A stretch of 64,000 bases of DNA. Source: Nemertoderma westbladi. Its lineage: Eukaryota > Xenacoelomorpha > Nemertodermatida > Nemertodermatidae. This document shows, one piece after another, positions 25,501 through 34,500 of the stretch. The notes beneath the pieces are model-generated. The model was not told where the DNA came from. It did no database searches and was given only the letters and a program-made list of their open reading frames with translations. The DNA is taken from assembly GCA_032718475.1 (NCBI GenBank), contig JAUCBJ010003131.1, positions 1 to 64,000 of the forward strand, given 5' to 3'. Within the stretch, counting starts at the first letter, position 1; each line of letters begins with the position of its first letter. The position numbers and the translations under genes were made by a program.

Positions 25501-28500
25501 TACAGTCGTGTATAGAGCTCCTGTATTTCCAACGAAACATAATATGGTCTATCTGGGACTTGTGACCACTGGGTCCACTATGAGTCCATAGCTTTCAAGT
25601 TCGCTTCTTGAACTGCGTTTCAGCTGAAAACAATCTATTTCCAGAGATAAAATCCTGAAGATGGACGGAATTTCGGTTAACACTATTGCTATAGACCCAG
25701 GGCGATGTAGGTGATTGATGCAGACTTGCATTAAAGTCTCACAGGAATGTTAAGAATGCATGCTGATCCACTCCATCAGTAGCTGCTTGTATATTGTGGT
25801 AGAAATTTCCCACCTCCTCTACTGGGGCAACACTAGTTGGAAAATAGCACACAATCAGAACCATCTTAGGAAACTTCTTAGCCAGTTTTGCAGAACATGA
25901 GAAGTGGCAACAGATAATGCGGTTAGAGATTTGGTCTATTTTATCCAATGCTGCATGTGCAGTTGGATTCATCAATAGACCAATTCCATCATTGCCACTA
26001 TCATCTGCTGATGCGAGGGCGAGTCGCCAACCGCCCCCCATGTCCTTAATCAGAACCTCATCAGTATGTCCAGTCTGCATTCGGTGCTCTTGAATACCCA
26101 CTGCGCTAAGAGAAAGCTTATCTGCCAAGGCAGTCAGCTCACCTTGTCGCATTTGCATTAGGGACCCCAGTGTTAGAGTGTTAACTGAGGCTAGTCTAGT
26201 AACTTGCCTCAGGTTCACCAATGGCTCGGTTGGTCGGGGTGGAACATGAGAGTAGCCTACAACTCAAGAATCACTCTCCCCCTCACAATCTGGCCACCCT
26301 GGTGATCCAGGGTCTGGGCCAAAGAGGTCATCAGGAAAAGGACTCACAGAATTGTTGGCCGCTCCGCAATTCGTATGATTTGCAAATGTTTTGGGTGGGA
26401 GCGGAGCATACCACCATGTATGTTATTAAAAGTCTAACTGCAATGTCTCAAAAAATTAATGGCATTTACTTTGGATGATTCATGACCTACTATTATATTT
26501 ACGGGTGATTCGATGTCGACCCATTAACCCTATTCCCACTGGGGTGTTTCACTGTTTAGACCATTAGCTGCACTGGCGGGGGGCCGATTTGAATTGAATT
26601 GAATCAATTCTCAAGCCTCCAAACCTTATTACATCGTACTGTCTTTGCGGGTTTCACATACACCATATCCCCCACATTAAAATCACATATAATTTCATTG
26701 TCTTCTAATTTTTGTTCTGTTATACCCGGCAATTTTTGAATATGGTTTTCCGCCAACAATTTATATGGTGGGTCGCCTCCATGAGGTGCTATTCTAGTAT
26801 ACCAAAACGATATTTGAACTGGGTCTTTTCGTGCCCTGGCCGCCCAAGCCTTTATAGTCCTGTGTGACCTCTCGACTGGGCTCCCCTGTGGCCTGTAAGC
26901 ACATGACGGTTTATTCTTCACCTCCCATCATCTCAGAAATGCTTTGAACTCCTTACTGCGAAAACCTGGACCATTATCATCTATTACTTCCTCTGGTGGT
27001 CCCCATTCCACAAACACTTGTTGTAATTCCTTTATTAATGTTTGATGAGTCTGATTAGACACTTGCCACCAAATTACAAATCCTGTTGCATAGTCAAGTA
27101 TTGTTAGGTATTTTTTATTCTCATGTTCCGTAAAATCTGTAGATAGTCTCTCCCATCCTTTTTCAGTTTTACAGCTTCCTGAGGCCATTCTAATTGGAGT
27201 TGGATCGATTGATTTACATCTCTCACAATCTAAACAACATTCTTTAATCCACTCCCTAGGAACATCAATTTCATAATTTGTTACATAACATTTGAGTACG
27301 ATCCGTACCTATATGAGCAATTTCATGAATCTCTTTAATTCTCTCAATCACGTGTGCTTTGTTGCAAGGAACATTGTGTGCTTGTATTCCTATTCCTGCT
27401 ATTTCCCCTATGTTTTTATTTTCGTCATTCCCCTTTAACCATAATTTCGGAACTCTGGTTAAGCAATCTGCCAGGTTCTTAGTAGATGTAATTTGCTGTA
27501 TTGTCACCTTTATGCCATATTCATCCACAGTCCTCATTAATAGCTCTAATCGTCTTCTTAATAACATTTTTGATAGATCTTTTGTCTTCAAATGGTGCTC
27601 ATCATTCAACATTGATTTGATTCAACCATATGTTGAGCTCGAATCTGTATATATCGTAATTGTTTTAAGACCCCACTCAATAGCAATGTTTAACCCCTCA
27701 ATGATCTCAATCAGTTTTCTCAACCATGCTCTATCCTCGTCGACTACCCCACCAATCTTCACTAACGCCCCAATGGCTATTGTACTTGCATCGGCCCATA
27801 CTTCTCCTACCTGAGTCTTCATTATTGGCCACTGACCTTGTGAGGGATCTACTTTATTGACTCTATCTACCACCTCAATGAGTTTCTTTCTAGTGTTCTC
27901 ACTGATAGGATCATCCATGCTAACTGATGATTCTTGGCATTGTAGCCACCCACATGCAACGCGCAACCAACCAGAAATTAAATAATTACCTCAGAGTTGA
28001 CCAATCACAGCCAAAAATTTTCGATGTGTCACTATCCCTTGAATAGATTCTAATATCGGTAAATAGCTGTCTCTGATCCATCGACCATCCTTCACATACA
28101 CTCCCAATATTCGAGCCCCATTATTAACCTCCACTGGTTCTTTAGATTCAAGCCCAAATTTCTTCAAATGATTTCTAACATCATCAGCTGTAATTCCAGA
28201 ATCCAGGTCCACATAGACATCATCACGGAAACTTTCTGTGGCCTTCTCAATCTTCTCGGCTTGTTTTACAACAGTCTCTACAATATTGTAAAGTATCTTT
28301 GGTGCTGGGCTCAGTCCAAAACCAAGCTTGGTCATACAATATCGTTTGTCCTTATACTCAACAACTTGGTATGGATGCAGTTTAGAATCCACAATGACCT
28401 GCATATAGGCCCACTTCAAGTCAATCAGTGTTGTACTTTCACCCATGGTAGCCCACTTTCTCAGTTTCTCAACACTGGCAGCTGATTCCGTTCCAGTTTC

Positions 28501-31500
28501 ATTTATAATAAATTGATTGAATTCTCGAAAATCCATTATCGGATATACTCGATCTTTTTTTGGTTCAGTTTTGTGCATTAGAGGAATGAGTGCTTTTGTT
28601 TCCCCGTGAAATTCTTTTAACCATCCTTTCGATATCCATTCACCCATACCAATATCAAACTTATCCCGTAGTTCCTGGGGAATTTTGTACTGCTTTACTC
28701 TATTAGTCAGTTTGTCTGGGCTTTGACCAGTGATGAATCTATACTCTGTTTCCCACGTCTGCCCATTAAATTGAGCCACAAAGTCGCGCTTTTCTATTGT
28801 AATCAAAGGTTCAGGATTAATATTTCCAACTGCACACTCATTAATTAGAAATTTGGGACTGAATTAAACAGCACACTAACAGTGTCTTTCAGCCCACATT
28901 GAATGGAGATCCCACCCATTTTTTTTATAATGTTCCATCCTATAACTAAGTCTAAGCCCCCAACCATGTCTTTAATAACTAAAAATGCACATTTAGGCAA
29001 AGTGACATTATTAATTCTAATTTGTGTTTCAATTGTCCCCATAATCACATCTGTTTTTGTACCATCTAACATTGAAATAGTGTTTCCAGCCATCTTTCAA
29101 TCTAAAATCCCATTAATCCTAGCACTATATTTATGTGAGACAATCGACTGACTACAACCAGTATCTATTAACCCATCTACTGCAATTCCACCACATTCTG
29201 CCTTTATAATTGGCAGATTGGCCATTATTTTAGGGAAACAGCCACTAGTGCATATGCCGTTCCCCTCTACTCGTTTCCCTGGCTCTGTAGCCTTCCACTT
29301 GGCCGCATGGAACTATCTGCTCCGAGTATGTTTCAGTACAGTTGCGAGCTGTGGTCTGGTCCTCCACATCTAAAACAATTACTGGCAATCAAATCCGTAT
29401 AGTTGTGGTAACTTGATTCTCCCCAACATTCTCGTGCATAATGTCCACTTTTTCCACATCTGAAGCAGTTAATCCCAAATCCTTGGCGTTGACCCCGGGA
29501 TATATTTACTTGCCCTCGGCCAATTCTGAAATTTCCTCCATCTCAACCACGACCAGTTGTAAGATTGCCTATCTCTCGTCCCCGACCGAAACTTGTCCCA
29601 TCTCGCTCTCGATGGAAACTTCCACCTCCTCGGGGATTTTGGAAATTTCCAGGAAATCCTCCAGCAGCTCCAACAGATCCCATTGGATACGGTAGGCCAG
29701 CAACTAATCCCCCTGCAGCTCCTACGGTGGCAGAATCCTTATGTTGTTCTGACAATAATCTGCGGGCCTGAACAATTAGGTTGTTCAGTTCCAATCCATC
29801 AACTAAAGCTTTGACCTCCCCAGCTATCCTTTCAGGAAGTCCACTGACGAACTGCAGAGCAATAATTATATTAGATACAACTGTATCTATCGTGTTTAGT
29901 TTTATTTCATCAGCCACTAATCCAAACAGTCGTTTTAAATCGGCTAGGTACGTATCCGCTGCCTCCCCATCCTGCAGTTTCCGAATCTTAAACAGTTCAT
30001 AGGCAGTATACTCGTTAACAGCAAATGCAGATATTAATGCCTTCTTTATTAGGTCACACTCTTGCTTTTCGGCATTAGATAATTGACTCACTACTTCATA
30101 CGCTGGCCCATCTAACGACAATCGTAAATAAGTTGCCCGCGCCTCCTCTTTTAATCCAGCCTCGACCACTAATACATCATAAGTTTCATAAAAAATATCG
30201 CCAGCCACTGACTCGGATCTGTACTACCATTATACTTCTTAACATAATCTGAGAGTTTTGGAGCCATGTTGCCTGGTTAGCTTATAAGATATAATAAGTA
30301 ATAGGCCTATCAATCGTAATATCATTAATATCAATCACACACTACTCCAGAATCAGGTTTATATTAACTCCTGCACTCAATACACCACCGGTAGGCCTAC
30401 TCAGTCGTTCCACCCTAACTATCTTATCTACCTGTTTGAATTTACCGCCACCTTATATATATCGCAACTCAACCGACAGAGTCTCTTATTGTACCTTATA
30501 ATTTCATTCCCGAAAATTAAGCGGTATGCTATTTTTCGTGCATCTACGAAGTGGGCGTCGCACTGTGTACATATTTTGATTTCAGCACATTTTGTAGGTT
30601 TTCTTGGTCGCTGTTTCAAATGAAATTGCTCTAAAAATATGACTACAAAGTAGTAGCTCATATTGGTGCACCAAAATTAGGGCGGTGCACTACAAATTTT
30701 AAAAAATACAAGATTCGCAAACTACACCAAAGTTGAGATTTTAACGTATTTTTATAGGTTTTCTGGGCCGCTGAATCGATTGAAAGAAACAAATGAAAGA
30801 ACCACAAAGACATGAGGCTTCTATATTACTTTCAATCGATTCAGTGGTCCAGAAAACCTATAAAAATGCTTTGAAATTAAAACTTGGGCATATTTTCCGA
30901 AACTTGAATATTTCAAAGTTTGAAGTGCCACGCCCTAATTGTGGTGCCCCAAATATGACGTGCCAATACACGTACATACTTGTATAGAGCAGTGGAGTGC
31001 TCCATAGCAATCAGAATCAATAAAAACGACAAAACATCACTAAGGACGAACTTATAAATGATCTTAAAAAATTCGAAAATTTAAAAAATATTTGTGTTGG
31101 GGACCAAATTTTTAGGTGGCACCCACATCGAAAAGTACAAATCCAACTGCGACGCCGTTTTTTGCAAAAGATGCGCCATTAAATATGGCTAATTCTAAAA
31201 AAAATTGGGCTGATACATAATGTGGTTGTATAGATTTACAGCAATTATAATCTAGGGGGGTTTTACACCTCCAAACTATTGGTTTCTCTATAAACAAGCA
31301 CACCTCCAAACTATTGGTTTCTCTATAAACAAGCACACCTCCAAACTATTGGTTTCTCTATAAGCAAGCACACCTCCAAACTATTGGTTTCTCTATAAGC
31401 AAGCACACCTGCAAACTACAGTATTGGTTTCTCTATTAGCAAGCACACCTCCAAACTATTGGTTTCTCTATAAGCAAGCACACCTGCAAACTACAGTATT

Positions 31501-34500
31501 GGTTTCTCTATTAGCAAGCCCACCTCCAAACTATTGGTTTCTCTATTTTGGATGTTAGTTTTTATGTTACGTATCTAAACTATCCGTTTGTCTGGTAGAT
31601 GGTGGACTAACGTATTTCCTGACATACAAATAGACTGGGCTACCTTCTAGCAAACAAGAAAACCGACATTTGTAATGAGATCACCACCCAAAGATACTAC
31701 ACAATGAGAATTGTAGTTAAATTGTGACCAAATCACAACAAGCACTAAAAATATCCATTACATTTAATCAGACTTACCGATATCACTAAATAACGATATA
31801 TTTTGTTCTTGGTTATCATCCATACTCGGCCCGCAACTATTGAGACTCAATGGAGACAAATTCCAACTCTGGTCATTGGCGTTGGCTACATTTTCCATTC
31901 TAGTTCTGTCCTGATCACGTCTTAATTTAACTTGGGCCGCAATAACTCGCCTTCTTTCCCTGCAACAAAAAAGAAGTATCATTTAGTGTATGGCGGTAAG
32001 GTTAGGGTTAGGGTGCGATACATACTTGTATGTTGAGCATGTTTCAATATATTTATTTTTGTTTATGTCGTTTTTGTTTGTATTGTTTTTTATGGCCTTA
32101 GGGCTCAGCACTACTATGGGCGTAATGTCCTGATCCTATGTTTTTTGTTAGTTTGTGGGGTGTCAGACTCTAGTGTTTTACCCATAGATTTTACAAAAAA
32201 TAATGGCAGATTCTGTAGGCCTATATTATTACCGGCAGACTCTGTATTGTCACCGATGAACGGAACTAAAACAGAAGAAAATAACTGGAATATATTGCAG
32301 AGTAATGCCAAACACATTCAATTCATTTAATTTGAAAGTACAATATCAGGTTACAGTTTTCAAGACTAACACTCAACTAGGATCAACTTTAATAATCTGA
32401 TATCCGAATATATAACGAGTCCCCTGAATAACGTATGTATGTATGTTTGTTTGTTCTGTTTATCTCCTCCTAAACTACAGGCCATCCCGATATGGGGAAA
32501 GTACCGTTGGGTTCAGCGTGGTTTATAAGAAATATCGAGAATTCGAGAAAATCGAGAATACGAGAAACTCGATCAAATACCTGCTCATCCCAGTATCCGT
32601 CCATAGTCACCGGACAGCTGCGGTTTATTCACGTAGAACAGTAGAATTCCCGCAGCTTCCGACCCAATTCGACAACGAATTCGCCTCACACTTTCGCGTG
32701 GCAGAGAACGTAATCCGGTGCGATACACATCTGCCCGACTTTCAACAATTTCCCCCAAGCGATCCCAGGATCCGGCTGTCCGGGCCGCCGCTAAACCCAA
32801 ATCGCAATCCTTTTGTCGATTCGTCCAGTCGTCGACGTAAGTCGGACTCTTCCCACCACACTCCAAGGTGGGTGGCCTGAGTGAGGCATGAGGAACTTGG
32901 CAGTGGCCCGCATTACGATCCGACCGACTGCCGTATTCCCAGTGTAGTAAATAGAATTTTACTGACGAGCAAGCAATTTTGTAGTATTTATTCCTCAGTT
33001 AATCGCATCTTGATGCCTCTCGGCTGCTCGGGTCCAGATACATCGAACTGTCGGAAGCTGTTTAGATGAAGAAGTTGTTTAGATGGCCTTTGGCCTTGCC
33101 AACGACCAACGACCTGAAGACGGTACCGGTAACTCTGTACCACTGTAACTGTTAACAGTACCGGTACCATGCTGTAATACAGTAGTCTCCTAGCAACCAG
33201 CTGATGCCAAGCCTAATAATTTTTGGGTAGATTAATTTATTATAACTGTAAGACAGTTACACAGATGCTGCATGAAGACCCCACGCAAATTCAACTTGGA
33301 AAATTCCTAAACTTTGACCAGGCTACATGTGTACCAAGTTTGGTTAAATTTCATTAACATTTGACTGAGTTATTAACGTTTAAAATTGGACACGACAGAA
33401 CAACAGATCGACAGAACGGCAGAACAACAGAACAACAAACACACCGATTGAGTTAGTGGTACCTGTATGCTAAGCTCGCTTACTTTCGTCGCTCGCCCCA
33501 CAGTAGTATCTACAGTATTAATAGATACTATTGTAGACTAGCAAGCCTTGCGCGAGGAGCGTTATGGCTATCTTGCTATGTGTTATGCCGTAATAATTGG
33601 CTTTTAGTGGTTGTAGGGAGACCTAAGTGTAAAGCAAAGCAACACCCCGTGACAATTTACATCAACAACAAATATTATTAACCAGCTAAGAATAAGAATG
33701 TATAGTCTATGGGAGATATAAATAAAATAAAATATTGAGGGTCTTTGGCTGGTTATATTATATTAAATATAGATATCACCAGCTAAAAACCCTCAATATT
33801 TTATTTTATTTCTATCATCCATACACATGTTACCGCTGGTGAATGTCTACCACTTCATCCGTTCGTTTAGTCTATGGACGGAGTGCCAGTACTGTAGTAT
33901 ATATTATGCAAAGCTGCTCATTGGCTATTCTGAACCTGAGGGAAATTTCCCCAGATGCTTCTATATCTACAGCTCAAATTTTGTATAATATGTGTATGTA
34001 TGTTTGTATAGCGCGCGAAGCGCGACTGGCTTGCTAGTACCTTCTATAACATCACATCACTTATCCTAATTAGGTATGTCAATTTATATATTCGCTCTCA
34101 AATTTTAGCTAAAAGTGTTTGGAAAATGTGCCTCCAACGATATCATACTATATATAGTCATATGTACTGCAATTATTCTTAAAAGTAAAAGTAATAACTA
34201 TTTACAAACTTGTGTGTAAAGTAGCACTTTACAGTGTGCTGATCCGAGTGCTTTGTTACACGAACGAACGTAGTGAGTGAGTGAAAATAAAGCCACGAGG
34301 ATCAGACAACTGTAAAGTACTTTGCAACAAGTATGTAAGTAGTTTTATTCCAAAATTATAACATTACGAAATGATTGTATATATTATAAGTGATAGCACA
34401 CATTAAATTAGTTGCTGTATAAATAAATGTAAGCGGATCCATCCCGCTACACGCCACCTACCAGCTAAGAGGGGAGATGGGCTGATTTACGAATCAGTTC

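Noticed and set aside
26480-30420. LTRs of the gypsy-like element
   Set aside because: No pair of direct repeats was found on the two sides, and the nearby solo LTR family does not flank it.
32000-32014. Telomere-type repeat ggttagggttaggg
   Set aside because: Only about two units. Too short to indicate an interstitial telomere.
32443-32880. 145-codon plus frame and an overlapping 93-codon minus frame
   Set aside because: GC-richer segment, but neither frame has recognisable domains or good splice borders. It lies in Dmrt intron 1.
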